DNA of 64,000 nt. Origin: Salipiger marinus. GTDB taxonomy: Bacteria; Pseudomonadota; Alphaproteobacteria; Rhodobacterales; Rhodobacteraceae. Shown piece after piece: positions 45,050 to 53,310 of the stretch. The stretch lies in the NCBI RefSeq assembly GCF_900100085.1, contig NZ_FNEJ01000002.1:186001-250000 (forward strand). The letters are read 5' to 3'. Both the position numbers and the translations under genes were made by a program. Position 1 is the first letter of the stretch. Every line of letters begins with the position of its first letter. The notes beneath the pieces are model-generated. The model did no database searches, was not told the DNA's origin, and saw only the letters and a program-made list of their open reading frames with translations.

Positions 45050-46696
45050 TCACATATTGGGGTAGTTCGGGCCGTCCCCGCCCTGTGGCACGGTCCAGTT
45101 GATGTTCTGGGCCGGATCCTTGATGTCGCAGGTCTTGCAGTGCACGCAGTTCTGGAAGTTGATGACGAACTGCTGCCGCCCGTCCTTTTCCACGAATTCA
45201 TAGACCCCCGCCGGGCAGTAGCGGGCCGAAGGGCCTGCGTATTTCGGCAGGTTGTCCAGCACCGGCACCTTCGGATCCTTCAGCTTCAGGTGGGCGGGCT
45301 GGCTTTCCTCGTGGTTGGTAAAGGAAAACGCCACATTGGTCAGCCGGTCAAAGCTGAGCTTGCCGTCAGGCTTGGGGTAGTCGATGGGCTGGTGCTGCGC
45401 CGCAAGCTCGGTCGAGGCGGCATCGGATTTGCCATGTCCCAGCGTGCCGAACAGCGAAAAGCCGAAACGGTTGGTCCACATGTCGAGCCCGCCCAGCGTC
45501 AGCGACCCCAGAAGCCCGTAGCGCGTCCAGATCGGCTTGACGTTGCGGACCTTCCACAGATCCTTGCCGATGGCGCCCTCGCGCACCTCGGTCTCGTAGT
45601 CGGTCAGCTCGTCCGAGGCGCGGCCCGCGGTGATCGCGGCAAAGGCCGCCTCCGCCGCCGCCTTGCCCGACAGCATGGCGTTGTGGTTGCCCTTGATGCG
45701 CGGCACGTTGACCATGCCCACCGAACAGCCCAGCAGGGCCACACCCGGCGCCACCATCTTCGGCATGGACTGGTAACCACCTTCGGCGATGGCGCGCGCC
45801 CCATAGGCCACGCGCTTTCCGCCCTCCAGCAGCTCGGCCACATAGGGATGATGCTTGAAGCGCTGGAATTCCATGTAGGGATACAGATGCGGGTTGCGGT
45901 AGTTCAGATGCACCACGAAGCCCACATAGACCTGATTGTTGTCCAGATGGTAGATGAAGGCCCCGCCCCCGGCATTGCCGCCCAAGGGCCAGCCCATCGT
46001 ATGCTCGACGCGGCCGGGATGGTGCTTTTCGGCCGGGATCTCCCAGATCTCCTTCATGCCAAGGCCGAATTTCTGCGGGCACTTGCCTTCGGAGAGGTTG
46101 TATTTCGCCATCACTTCCTTGGCGAGCGAGCCGCGCACGCCTTCGGACAGGAAGACATACTTGCCCAGCAGTTCCATGCCCGGCTCGTAATTCGGGCCCG
46201 GCGTGCCGTCGGCCTCGCGGCCGAATTCGCCCGCGACCACGCCCCGCACCTCGCCAGTCTCACCATAGACAAGCTGCGAACAGGACATGCCGGGGAAAAT
46301 CTCGACCCCCAGCGCCTCGGCCTGCTCGGCCATCCAGCGGCAGACATTGCCCATGGAGACGATGTAATTGCCCTCGTTGGACATGAAGGGCGGCATCGGC
46401 CAGTGCGGGATGGAGACCTTGCCCCCCTCGCCCAGCAGATAGAACTTGTCCTCGGTCACCGGCACGGTGAGGGGGGCGCCCTTTTCCTTCCAGTCGGGGA
46501 TCAGCGCGTCCAGCCCGCAGGGATCCAGCACCGCGCCCGACAGGATATGCGCGCCGACCTCCGATCCTTTTTCCAGCACGACCACGGCCAGATCGGCATC
46601 AAGCTGTTTCAGGCGGATCGCCGCAGACAGGCCCGCTGGCCCCGCCCCCACGATCACCACATCATATTCCATCGACTCGCGCTCGATCTCGGCCAT
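45050..46696 (-). CDS. Electron transfer flavoprotein-ubiquinone oxidoreductase
   Basis: 548 residues from MAEIERESMEYDVV (ATG 46694-46696, GAAGGAG upstream), the normal ETF-QO length. It has FAD fingerprint VGAGPAG near the N-terminus, the membrane-associating middle region, and a C-terminal [4Fe-4S] domain with Cys in ARYCPAGVYEF and NCVHCKTCDIKDP. It passes electrons from the ETF of acyl-CoA and amine dehydrogenases to ubiquinone at the inner membrane. It fits with the acyl-CoA dehydrogenase at 51484-53184. Confidence 0.95.
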   Translation of the reverse strand: MAEIERESMEYDVVIVGAGPAGLSAAIRLKQLDADLAVVVLEKGSEVGAHILSGAVLDPCGLDALIPDWKEKGAPLTVPVTEDKFYLLGEGGKVSIPHWPMPPFMSNEGNYIVSMGNVCRWMAEQAEALGVEIFPGMSCSQLVYGETGEVRGVVAGEFGREADGTPGPNYEPGMELLGKYVFLSEGVRGSLAKEVMAKYNLSEGKCPQKFGLGMKEIWEIPAEKHHPGRVEHTMGWPLGGNAGGGAFIYHLDNNQVYVGFVVHLNYRNPHLYPYMEFQRFKHHPYVAELLEGGKRVAYGARAIAEGGYQSMPKMVAPGVALLGCSVGMVNVPRIKGNHNAMLSGKAAAEAAFAAITAGRASDELTDYETEVREGAIGKDLWKVRNVKPIWTRYGLLGSLTLGGLDMWTNRFGFSLFGTLGHGKSDAASTELAAQHQPIDYPKPDGKLSFDRLTNVAFSFTNHEESQPAHLKLKDPKVPVLDNLPKYAGPSARYCPAGVYEFVEKDGRQQFVINFQNCVHCKTCDIKDPAQNINWTVPQGGDGPNYPNM

Positions 46697-46740
46697 GCCG
46701 GGCTCCTTCGCTGGCTTTCCCGCAATTTTCTTGCGCATCC

Positions 46741-46769
46741 GCGTAGCGCGACGGTGCGTCAAAGGTCAA
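46741..46769 (-). promoter_or_regulatory. Candidate promoter of the ETF-QO gene
   Basis: On the minus strand TTGACC (46769-46764), a 17-base spacer and CTACGC (46746-46741), about 45 bases before the start codon. The -10 is poor, so confidence is low. Confidence 0.35.
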
Positions 46770-46956
46770 TTGCAAGTCCACGTTAAAGCGGAAAATCCCC
46801 TGATCGCCAAGGGGACACGCTGCCGCGCAGCGCAGCGCCACTTGCCAAAGCAGAGCGGAATGCTCACTCTTGCACGAAGGCACGACACATGGTTTGAGAA
46901 GCCAAAGACGCAACGGGGCCGGGGAGTTTGCCCCGCGACAGTTCCGGAAAGATCCA

Positions 46957-47427
46957 ATGGAAAAGATACCGATGACCCGCGCGGGCTTCACCGCGCTCGA
47001 AGCCGAATTGAAGACGCTCAAGTCCGAGGAGCGGCCCGCCATCATCAAGGCGATCGCCGAGGCACGCGAGCATGGCGACCTGTCGGAAAATGCCGAATAC
47101 CATTCCGCGCGCGAAAAGCAGAGCTTCATCGAGGGCCGAATCAAGGAGATCGAGGGCGTCATCTCGCTGGCCGAGGTGATCGACCCCAGCAAGCTGTCCG
47201 GCTCGGTCAAGTTCGGCGCCCGCGTCACCGTGGTGGACGAGGATACCGACGAGGAAAAGACCTGGCAGATCGTCGGCGAACACGAGGCCAATATCGAAAA
47301 GGGCCTGCTGAACGTCCGCTCGCCCATCGCCCGCGCCCTGATCGGCAAGGATGAAGGCGATACGGTCGAAGTCCGCACCCCCGGTGGGGAAAAAAGCTAC
47401 GAGATCCTCCGCATCGACTACACGTGA
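46957..47427 (+). CDS. greA: Transcription elongation factor GreA
   Basis: 156 residues from [21 protein letters not shown], the usual GreA length. The N-terminal coiled coil has the acidic tip ARE...GDLSENAEY with DLSEN, which reaches the polymerase active site. The C-terminal FKBP-like globule includes [17 protein letters not shown]. It rescues backtracked RNA polymerase. A longer open frame to 46870 is not supported. It diverges from ETF-QO across 260 bases. Confidence 0.96.
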   Translation: MEKIPMTRAGFTALEAELKTLKSEERPAIIKAIAEAREHGDLSENAEYHSAREKQSFIEGRIKEIEGVISLAEVIDPSKLSGSVKFGARVTVVDEDTDEEKTWQIVGEHEANIEKGLLNVRSPIARALIGKDEGDTVEVRTPGGEKSYEILRIDYT

Positions 47428-47442
47428 CAGGGGGCACCCCCG

Positions 47443-48453
47443 ATGGCCGAGAGCAATGACAGCCGCCCGACCGCGTTCGGCCCGCTTGCCCCGGACAGAT
47501 CGCCGGGCATCACCGGGATCGAAGTGGTGGCCGGGGGCCTGACCTTGCTCTGGCTGCTGCTGTCGGGGGGATTTGTCCTGATGACCGGCGCCGCCGGACT
47601 GGACGGGCAGAGCCTGCTGCTCAGCGGCATGGTGGTGTGCTTTCCCGTGGCGCTGATCTGGGTGGCGGCGCTGACCGCCCGTGCCAGCCGCACGCTGCGC
47701 GAGGAAAGCGCCCGCCTGCAGGCCGCCATCGACGCGATCCGCAACGCCTATATCGCGCAGGCGCAGGGCGGACGCGGCGATCCGGGCCTGTCCGCGCTGT
47801 CGCGCAAGCTTGACGAAATCGCAGGCGCGCAGCGCAAGGCGGAAACCACGCTGGCCATGCTCGCCTCTTCCCGCGCGGCAGAGGCGGCGCTGGCGCAGGG
47901 GTCCAACCCGCCGGTGACCGTCACTCTGGCCGAGGACCAGCCCACCCTGTCGCTGGGCACCCCCGCCGAGGCGCTGCGCCCGCCCGTGGCCAATGCCGAT
48001 TACATCCGCGCCCTGAACTTCCCCGAAAACGCCGAAGACCGCGACGGCTTTTCCGCCCTGCGCCGCGCGCTGAAGGACCGGCAGGCGGCGCAGCTTATTC
48101 AGGCGGCGCAGGACGTGCTGACCCTGCTCAGTCAGGACGGCATCTATATGGACGACCTGCGCCCCGACATGGCCCGCCCCGAGATCTGGCGCGCCTTTGC
48201 CAAGGGCACGCGCGGGCGCGCCATCGCGGCCTTGGGCGGCGTGCGCGACCGGTCCTCGCTGGCGCTGACCGCAGGCCGGATGAAGCAGGATCCGATCTTT
48301 CGCGACGCGGCCCACCATTTCCTGCGGCTCTTCGACCGGGGCGTGGCGCGGTTTGAACCCAATGCCAGCGATGCCGAACTGCAGGATCTGGCCAATACGC
48401 GGTCCTCGCGCGCGTTCATGCTGCTGGGCCGGGTGGCGGGCACCTTCGACTGA
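47443..48453 (+). CDS. Membrane protein of unknown function
   Basis: 336 residues starting 15 bases after greA (GGGGGCACCCCCG before ATG). Two transmembrane helices (about 25-48 and 58-80) are followed by a predicted coiled coil (about 82-150, Ala/Arg/Glu-rich). The rest is a soluble, mostly helical C-terminal region with FSALRRALKDRQAAQLIQAAQDVL and DIYMDDLRPD-like segments. No known domain is recognised. Its position after greA suggests co-transcription. The helix-pair plus coiled coil resembles structural membrane scaffolds, but that is only a shape comparison. Confidence 0.8.
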   Translation: MAESNDSRPTAFGPLAPDRSPGITGIEVVAGGLTLLWLLLSGGFVLMTGAAGLDGQSLLLSGMVVCFPVALIWVAALTARASRTLREESARLQAAIDAIRNAYIAQAQGGRGDPGLSALSRKLDEIAGAQRKAETTLAMLASSRAAEAALAQGSNPPVTVTLAEDQPTLSLGTPAEALRPPVANADYIRALNFPENAEDRDGFSALRRALKDRQAAQLIQAAQDVLTLLSQDGIYMDDLRPDMARPEIWRAFAKGTRGRAIAALGGVRDRSSLALTAGRMKQDPIFRDAAHHFLRLFDRGVARFEPNASDAELQDLANTRSSRAFMLLGRVAGTFD

Positions 48454-48521
48454 GCCCGCCCGGCGTTGCATCCCTCCTGCGGCTTGAGTAGGTCTGACCG
48501 GACCCGACCGGAGAACCGCTG

Positions 48522-49223
48522 ATGCCCGCCCCCTCGCTTTCGTCCTTTTACTGGCAGGGGCTGCGCGCGGGCGCGCCGTTCTTTCTGGTGATCGGGCCCT
48601 TTGGCCTGCTGTTCGGGGTGCTTGCCGCCGAAGCCGGGCTGAACCTGTTCGAAACCCTGTCCTTTTCGGTCGTGGTCATCGCGGGTGCCGCGCAGTTCAC
48701 CGCGCTGCAGCTGCTGCAGGATCAGGCCCCCACCCTTGTGGTGCTGGCCTCGGCCCTGGCGGTAAACCTGCGGATGGCGATGTATTCCGCCTCGATCACC
48801 CCGCATCTGGGCGGGCTGCCGCTGTGGAAACGCGCCATTGCCGCCTATTTTCTGGTGGACCAGACCTATGCCACCGCCTCGATCGCCTTCGAACGGCGGC
48901 CAGAGATGACGCTGTCGCAGAAATTCGCCTTCTTCATGGGGGTGATGACGCCGATCTGCCCGCCTTGGTATGCGTTCAGCCTGCTGGGCGCGCTGGTGGG
49001 GGAAAGCATCCCGCCGGAATACGGGCTGGATTTTGCGCTGCCCATCGCCTTTCTGGCGATGATCGCCCCGGCGCTGCGCAGCGGCGCGCATGTGGTGGCG
49101 GCACTGGTGGCCACGCTTGGCGCGCTGCTGCTGGCCTTCATCCCCTATAACCTTGGCGTGCTGCTGGCGGCGCTCTGCGGCATGATGGCGGGTGCGGAAA
49201 CCGAACGGAGGATGGGCGCATGA
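48522..49223 (+). CDS. azlC: AzlC family branched-chain amino-acid exporter subunit
   Basis: 233 residues with about six hydrophobic helices and the AzlC pattern: FFLVIGPFGLLFGVLAAEAGL, FSVVVIAGAAQFTALQLL and NLRMAMYSASITPHL. It works with the small AzlD partner encoded next to it to export branched-chain amino acids or analogues. The stop overlaps azlD by 4 bases. Confidence 0.9.
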   Translation: MPAPSLSSFYWQGLRAGAPFFLVIGPFGLLFGVLAAEAGLNLFETLSFSVVVIAGAAQFTALQLLQDQAPTLVVLASALAVNLRMAMYSASITPHLGGLPLWKRAIAAYFLVDQTYATASIAFERRPEMTLSQKFAFFMGVMTPICPPWYAFSLLGALVGESIPPEYGLDFALPIAFLAMIAPALRSGAHVVAALVATLGALLLAFIPYNLGVLLAALCGMMAGAETERRMGA

Positions 49224-49546
49224 TCGACCGTCTGGATCTGTGGGTCGTCATCATCGGGCTGGGGCTGGGCAGCTTCGGCCTGCGCTTCGTGTTTCTGGGG
49301 CTGGTGGGTGACCGCCCCCTGCCCGCATGGCTTAGCCGGCATCTGCGCTATACCGCCGTGGCCGTCATGCCCGCCATCGTCACGCCGCTGGTGATCTGGC
49401 CCAATGCCACCGACGGGCAGACCGATCCCGCGCGGCTTCTGGCGGCAGCGGTGACGCTGGGCGTGGGCTATGTGACCAAGAACGTGATCCTTGCCATCCT
49501 GACCGGCGCGGTCACGCTGGCGGCGTCGATCTACGGTCTGGGCTGA
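49220..49546 (+). CDS. azlD: AzlD family branched-chain amino-acid exporter subunit
   Basis: 108 residues with three to four hydrophobic helices and the AzlD signature LRFVFLGLVGDRPLPAWLSRHLRYTAVAVMPAIV. It overlaps azlC (ATGA) and is the small obligate partner. Its 3' end overlaps the convergent lipoprotein gene by 16 bases. Confidence 0.9.
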   Translation: MIDRLDLWVVIIGLGLGSFGLRFVFLGLVGDRPLPAWLSRHLRYTAVAVMPAIVTPLVIWPNATDGQTDPARLLAAAVTLGVGYVTKNVILAILTGAVTLAASIYGLG

Positions 49547-50166
49547 GCGGCGCCGGTTTCGAACTGCGCGACGGCCAGCGTCTTGTCATCGGCGTCATCC
49601 TCGCGCAGCACGCGCTCGGTCACGCCGGGCAGGGTCGCCATCTGATCGGCCAGAGTGTTCGGGAACCATGTCTGGCGCAGCGCGCCGAAGCCCGGCAGCT
49701 GCCGCAGCACCCCGGATGTGGCCTGCGTGCACTGCGCCTGCCCCACCGCGCCATGCGACTGTGCCAGAGCGATGGCGCGTTCGGCCACCTGCGGCGGCAC
49801 GTCGATGCGCTGGATGCGCACGCGGAAGCTTTCGCGCGCATGGGCCCGTTCGTAGAAATCGGCGACGGCGGGGGTGATGCCGTAAAGCACGTCCTGAATT
49901 TCCGGCACACCCTTGGCCCGCACCGATCCGGCAGGGTCAAAGATCACGCGCTGCGACGGCGCGGAAATCATCATGCTGGAATGCGCCCCCGCACCGGAGC
50001 GGTTGTTGATCATCGTATAAAGCGTGATCGCGCTCGGGCCGGGATGGGCATAGCGGGCCGCGGCGGCCTCTTGCGGGGAGGAATCGGGCTGCCGCATGGC
50101 GGGCGTGGCGCAACCTGCCACCGCAGCCACGGACAAGGCGGCCAGCAGCAGGACGCAACGCTTCAT
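49531..50166 (-). CDS. Lipoprotein with permuted papain-like Cys/His arrangement, function unknown
   Basis: 211 residues from ATG 50164-50166. The signal peptide MKRCVLLLAALSVAAVAGC ends in a lipobox with Cys19, so it is a membrane-anchored lipoprotein. The mature part has HSSMMI around His62, in a LYTMINNRSGAGAH context, and a later Cys146 in QAQCTQATSGVL. A His first and a Cys later is the order seen in circularly permuted NlpC/P60 (YiiX-like) amidases. The similarity is only by pattern. Predicted location is the periplasm. It converges on azlD with a 16-base overlap. Confidence 0.75.
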   Translation of the reverse strand: MKRCVLLLAALSVAAVAGCATPAMRQPDSSPQEAAAARYAHPGPSAITLYTMINNRSGAGAHSSMMISAPSQRVIFDPAGSVRAKGVPEIQDVLYGITPAVADFYERAHARESFRVRIQRIDVPPQVAERAIALAQSHGAVGQAQCTQATSGVLRQLPGFGALRQTWFPNTLADQMATLPGVTERVLREDDADDKTLAVAQFETGAAQPRP

Positions 50167-50184
50167 CGACAGTCTCCGGGTCTT

Positions 50185-50207
50185 CGGGCGGTGTAGGCCA
50201 CCGCCCG
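50185..50207 (-). terminator. Hairpin after the cox subunit IV gene
   Basis: CGGGCGGTG (50185-50193), loop TAGGC, CACCGCCCG (50199-50207): a 9-bp perfect stem starting 8 bases past the stop codon on the minus strand. The T-run is weak. Confidence 0.6.
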
Positions 50208-50215
50208 CAGCGGCA

Positions 50216-50350
50216 TCAGGTGTTGAACACCGCAAGGAACAGAAGAATGCCGATCACCACGATGACCGTGCGCATGCTGAATTTGACGAATCCCTCAAAG
50301 GTCTTTTCCTGAGCGGAAATGTCCATGCTGCCGTGCTTGTGCTCTGCCAT
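50216..50350 (-). CDS. aa3-type cytochrome c oxidase subunit IV
   Basis: A 44-residue peptide, easily missed. It reads MAEHKHGSMDISAQEKTFEG, then a short amphipathic stretch and one transmembrane helix (about residues 27-43) ending VFNT. The HKHGxMDI...TFxGF pattern is that of the single-helix fourth subunit of Paracoccus/Rhodobacter aa3 oxidase. It is accessory and not needed for catalysis in those species. It lies 24 bases after the MBL hydrolase gene on the same strand, away from any other cox gene. Confidence 0.85.
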   Translation of the reverse strand: MAEHKHGSMDISAQEKTFEGFVKFSMRTVIVVIGILLFLAVFNT

Positions 50351-50374
50351 GTGTTGCGTCCATCATTCGGGCGT

Positions 50375-51484
50375 TTATCCTGCCCGGGAGTTAGCGGATT
50401 TTGCAGACGGTGTCACGCCTTCAGATGCCGCATCCGGGCGCAGACTGTCGCAGGCCCGCGACGCCTGCCACAGCCACGCGCCCCCGGGGCCGGGCTGGCG
50501 GGTGGCACGGCCCGTCAGATGCAGGTGCTGGCAATGCGCCATCGCTTCCACCAGCGCCAGCCCGTATTCCGCATCGCCGATCCGGCGCTTGAACAGCGGC
50601 GCAAAACAGTCGCCCGCAGCCTGGGGCTGATCCAGATGCGCCTCCAGCCGGTCCAGCGCCGAATGGTGGTTGTCGATCAGCTGGCGCAGCCGGAACGGCA
50701 GGCCGGTGAAGGGCAGCTTGTGCCCGCCCAGCACCAGATGGTCGGCCCGGGCATGGGGCAGCAGCCGTTCGCAGGAGGTCAGCCAGTCGCCCACCGGATC
50801 GGCCTGCGGTTCGGTGGCGTAGACGCCAAGGTTGGAACTGATGGTGGACAGCACCTGATCCCCGGCCAGCACCAGCGCATCGTCGCGTGACCACAGCGTG
50901 GCATGTTCCGGCGCGTGGCCATGGCCGATGCGGATGTCCCAGTCGCGCCCGCCTGCGCGCAGCACGTCACCTTCGGCGATCCGGGTGAAGCCAAGCGGCA
51001 GCGGATACACGCAGTCGGCAAAGTTGAAGGGCCGCTCGCCGCTGCGCCGGGCGAGAATTTCGGGCGCCATGCCGCAGCGCTGCCAGAAGGCGATCTGTTC
51101 GGGCGGCGGCGTCTCCTGCGCGTCAAGCTGCAGCATCCGCGCGAACAGCCACGCGGTGCGCGTGGTCACAAGCTCGGCGCCCTGCTGCTGGAACCAGCCC
51201 GCAAGGCCGACATGGTCGGGGTGGTGATGGGTGACCACGACCCGCCGCACCGGCCTGCCCGCCAGCGGCCCGGCCAGCAGCCGGTCCCAGAGGCCACGCG
51301 CCAGCTTGCTGTTCATGCCGGTGTCGACCAGCGTCCAGCCGTCGCCGTCATCCAGCGCGTAGACGTTCACATGGTCGAGCTTCATCGGCAGCGGCAGACG
51401 CATCCACAGCACGCCTTCGGCCACTTCCCGCGCCGCACCGGGCACGGGCGGCGTGTCGAACGGGTATCGCAGCCCCTCCGCCAT
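50375..51484 (-). CDS. MBL-fold metallo-hydrolase
   Basis: 369 residues from ATG 51482-51484. The metallo-beta-lactamase motif is THHHPDH, followed by GHAPEH and the metal-bridging GDQVL. The C-terminal about 90 residues form a winged-helix-like extension. The core is close to the glyoxalase-II/LACTB2-type hydrolases acting on thioesters or RNA; the substrate is unknown. The ATG shares a base with the acyl-CoA dehydrogenase stop (TGATG), so the two are coupled. An acyl-thioester or intermediate of that pathway is a reasonable guess. Confidence 0.85.
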   Translation of the reverse strand: MAEGLRYPFDTPPVPGAAREVAEGVLWMRLPLPMKLDHVNVYALDDGDGWTLVDTGMNSKLARGLWDRLLAGPLAGRPVRRVVVTHHHPDHVGLAGWFQQQGAELVTTRTAWLFARMLQLDAQETPPPEQIAFWQRCGMAPEILARRSGERPFNFADCVYPLPLGFTRIAEGDVLRAGGRDWDIRIGHGHAPEHATLWSRDDALVLAGDQVLSTISSNLGVYATEPQADPVGDWLTSCERLLPHARADHLVLGGHKLPFTGLPFRLRQLIDNHHSALDRLEAHLDQPQAAGDCFAPLFKRRIGDAEYGLALVEAMAHCQHLHLTGRATRQPGPGGAWLWQASRACDSLRPDAASEGVTPSAKSANSRAG

Positions 51485-53184
51485 CAGACCGCCAGATCCG
51501 CGACGCTGAGCGCCATCAGCGGGGCGTCGCCTGCCCGCACCTCGGCCAGCAGGGCGCCATGTTCGGGCAGCATCCGCGTGATGTAGAACCGGGCCAGCCG
51601 CCCATGCGCGCCCTCGGGATCGGCAAGTGCCGCGCGCAGATGGTAATGCGCGCCCAGCACCCGCGCCGTGGCGCGCAGATAGGGCACCGCCACGCCGTAA
51701 CGGTCCGCGACCGGCAGGCGCAGCAGCGTGTCGGTGGTCTCGCGCAGGGTTTCCGCCGCCTGCCACACCGCCTCGGCCAGATCGGGCAGGCTGGCCCGGG
51801 CGTCTTCGGCGCAGGCCTCGATCTCGTCCAGCAGGCGGCCCGCCGCCTCGCCGTGATCCATCAGCTTGCGGCCCACCAGATCCATCGCCTGAATGCCGTT
51901 GGTGCCCTCGTAGATCGCCGTCACCCGCACGTCGCGGTAGAACTGCGCGGCGCCGCTTTCCTCGATGAAGCCCATGCCGCCAAAGACCTGCACCCCGGTC
52001 TCGGCCACGGCAGAGCCGGTTTCGGTGCCAAAGGCCTTGGCGATGGGGGTCAGAAACGCCGCGCGCGCCGCCCAGTCCGCCGCCCCGGTGGCCCGCGCCA
52101 TGTCCAGCGCCACGCCGCAGGCCAGCGCGATGGAGCGCGCCGCATGAATCTCGGCCCGCATCCGCGCCAGCATCCGGCGCACATCGGCATGGCCGATGAT
52201 GGTCCCCTCGGTGGTCCTGCCCTGCCTGCGCTCCTGCGCATAGGCCAGCGCGTGCTGATAGGCGGCCTCGGCCACGCCGATGCCTTCGACCCCGACCCCC
52301 AGCCGGGCGTTGTTCATCATGGTGAACATGGCGCGCATGCCGTCATGCGGCGCCCCCACCAGCCAGCCCGTCGCGCCTTCGAAGCTCATGACGCAGGTGG
52401 GGCTGCCATGCAGGCCCATCTTGTGCTCAAGGCTCAGCACCTTCAGGTCATTGGCAATGCCGGGATTTCCCGCCGCATCGGGCAGGTATTTCGGCACCAG
52501 AAACAGGCTGATGCCCTTGGTGCCCGGTGCCCCGTCGGGCAGCCGCGCCAGCACCAGATGGCAGACATTCTCGACAAAATCCGCATCCCCCCACGAGATG
52601 TAGATCTTCTGCCCGGTGATCGCATAGGTGCCGTCGCCGCGCGGCTCGGCCCGGGTGGACAGCGCGCCCACATCCGACCCGGCCTGCGGTTCGGTCAGGT
52701 TCATCGTCCCCGACCACGCGCCGGAAATCAGCTTCGGCAGATACAGCGCCTTCAGGTCGTCGCTGGCATGGTGATCCAGCGCGTCGATCTGGCCCTGCGT
52801 CAGCAGCGGATTCAGCTGCAGCGCCAGACAGGCGCCGGACATCATGTCATTGATGGCGGTGGCCACGGCCATGGGCAGGCCCATGCCGCCATGCTCGGGC
52901 GGGGCGGCCACGGCCACCCAGCCGCCTTCGGCAATGGCACGATAGCCTTCGGCAAACCCCGGAGAGGTCCGCACCACGCCATTTTCCAGCACCGCGCCGC
53001 GCAGATCGCCCGCCCGGTTCAGCGGCGCCATCACCCCGTCACAAAGCTTGCCCGCTTCGGCGAGCACCGCATGCACCATGTCGGGCGTGGCCTCGGCGAA
53101 GCGGTCGGTGGCGGCCACCGCGTCATACCCCACCACATGCTCCAGCAGGAATGCGATTTCGGGCACAGGTGCGCGGTAAGCCAT
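51484..53184 (-). CDS. Acyl-CoA dehydrogenase, long form (DmdC-like group)
   Basis: 566 residues, clearly longer than the usual 380. The extra N-terminal helix domain (MAYRAPVPEIAFLLEHV...) and extended C-terminal domain are typical of the group that includes DmdC (methylmercaptopropionyl-CoA dehydrogenase) and FadE5-type enzymes. The core shows MNLTEPQAGSDVGAL (FAD/substrate), FGGMGFIEESGAAQFYRDVR and IYEGTNGIQ, with the catalytic Glu. The true acyl-CoA substrate is unknown. Electrons would go to ETF and the ETF-QO at 45050. Confidence 0.88.
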   Translation of the reverse strand: MAYRAPVPEIAFLLEHVVGYDAVAATDRFAEATPDMVHAVLAEAGKLCDGVMAPLNRAGDLRGAVLENGVVRTSPGFAEGYRAIAEGGWVAVAAPPEHGGMGLPMAVATAINDMMSGACLALQLNPLLTQGQIDALDHHASDDLKALYLPKLISGAWSGTMNLTEPQAGSDVGALSTRAEPRGDGTYAITGQKIYISWGDADFVENVCHLVLARLPDGAPGTKGISLFLVPKYLPDAAGNPGIANDLKVLSLEHKMGLHGSPTCVMSFEGATGWLVGAPHDGMRAMFTMMNNARLGVGVEGIGVAEAAYQHALAYAQERRQGRTTEGTIIGHADVRRMLARMRAEIHAARSIALACGVALDMARATGAADWAARAAFLTPIAKAFGTETGSAVAETGVQVFGGMGFIEESGAAQFYRDVRVTAIYEGTNGIQAMDLVGRKLMDHGEAAGRLLDEIEACAEDARASLPDLAEAVWQAAETLRETTDTLLRLPVADRYGVAVPYLRATARVLGAHYHLRAALADPEGAHGRLARFYITRMLPEHGALLAEVRAGDAPLMALSVADLAV

Positions 53185-53310
53185 CAAACAATCTCCGATC
53201 CCGGTTGGCAAATCCCGGCCCCTCGGCTACGAAAGGGCCACTCCTCCGGGCGCGACCCTAGGCCTTTTGTCCCGCCCGGTCCAACCGGAACGCCGCGTCA
53301 CGGACACCCC

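Noticed and set aside
44715-45053. Open frames through the tRNA-Ser region on both strands
   Set aside because: They translate the tRNA and its terminators; no ribosome-binding site or conserved product.
51559-53310. Apparent 584-residue N-terminal extension of the Sua5-type gene
   Set aside because: It is antisense to the acyl-CoA dehydrogenase; the Sua5 family length fits the ATG at 53311.
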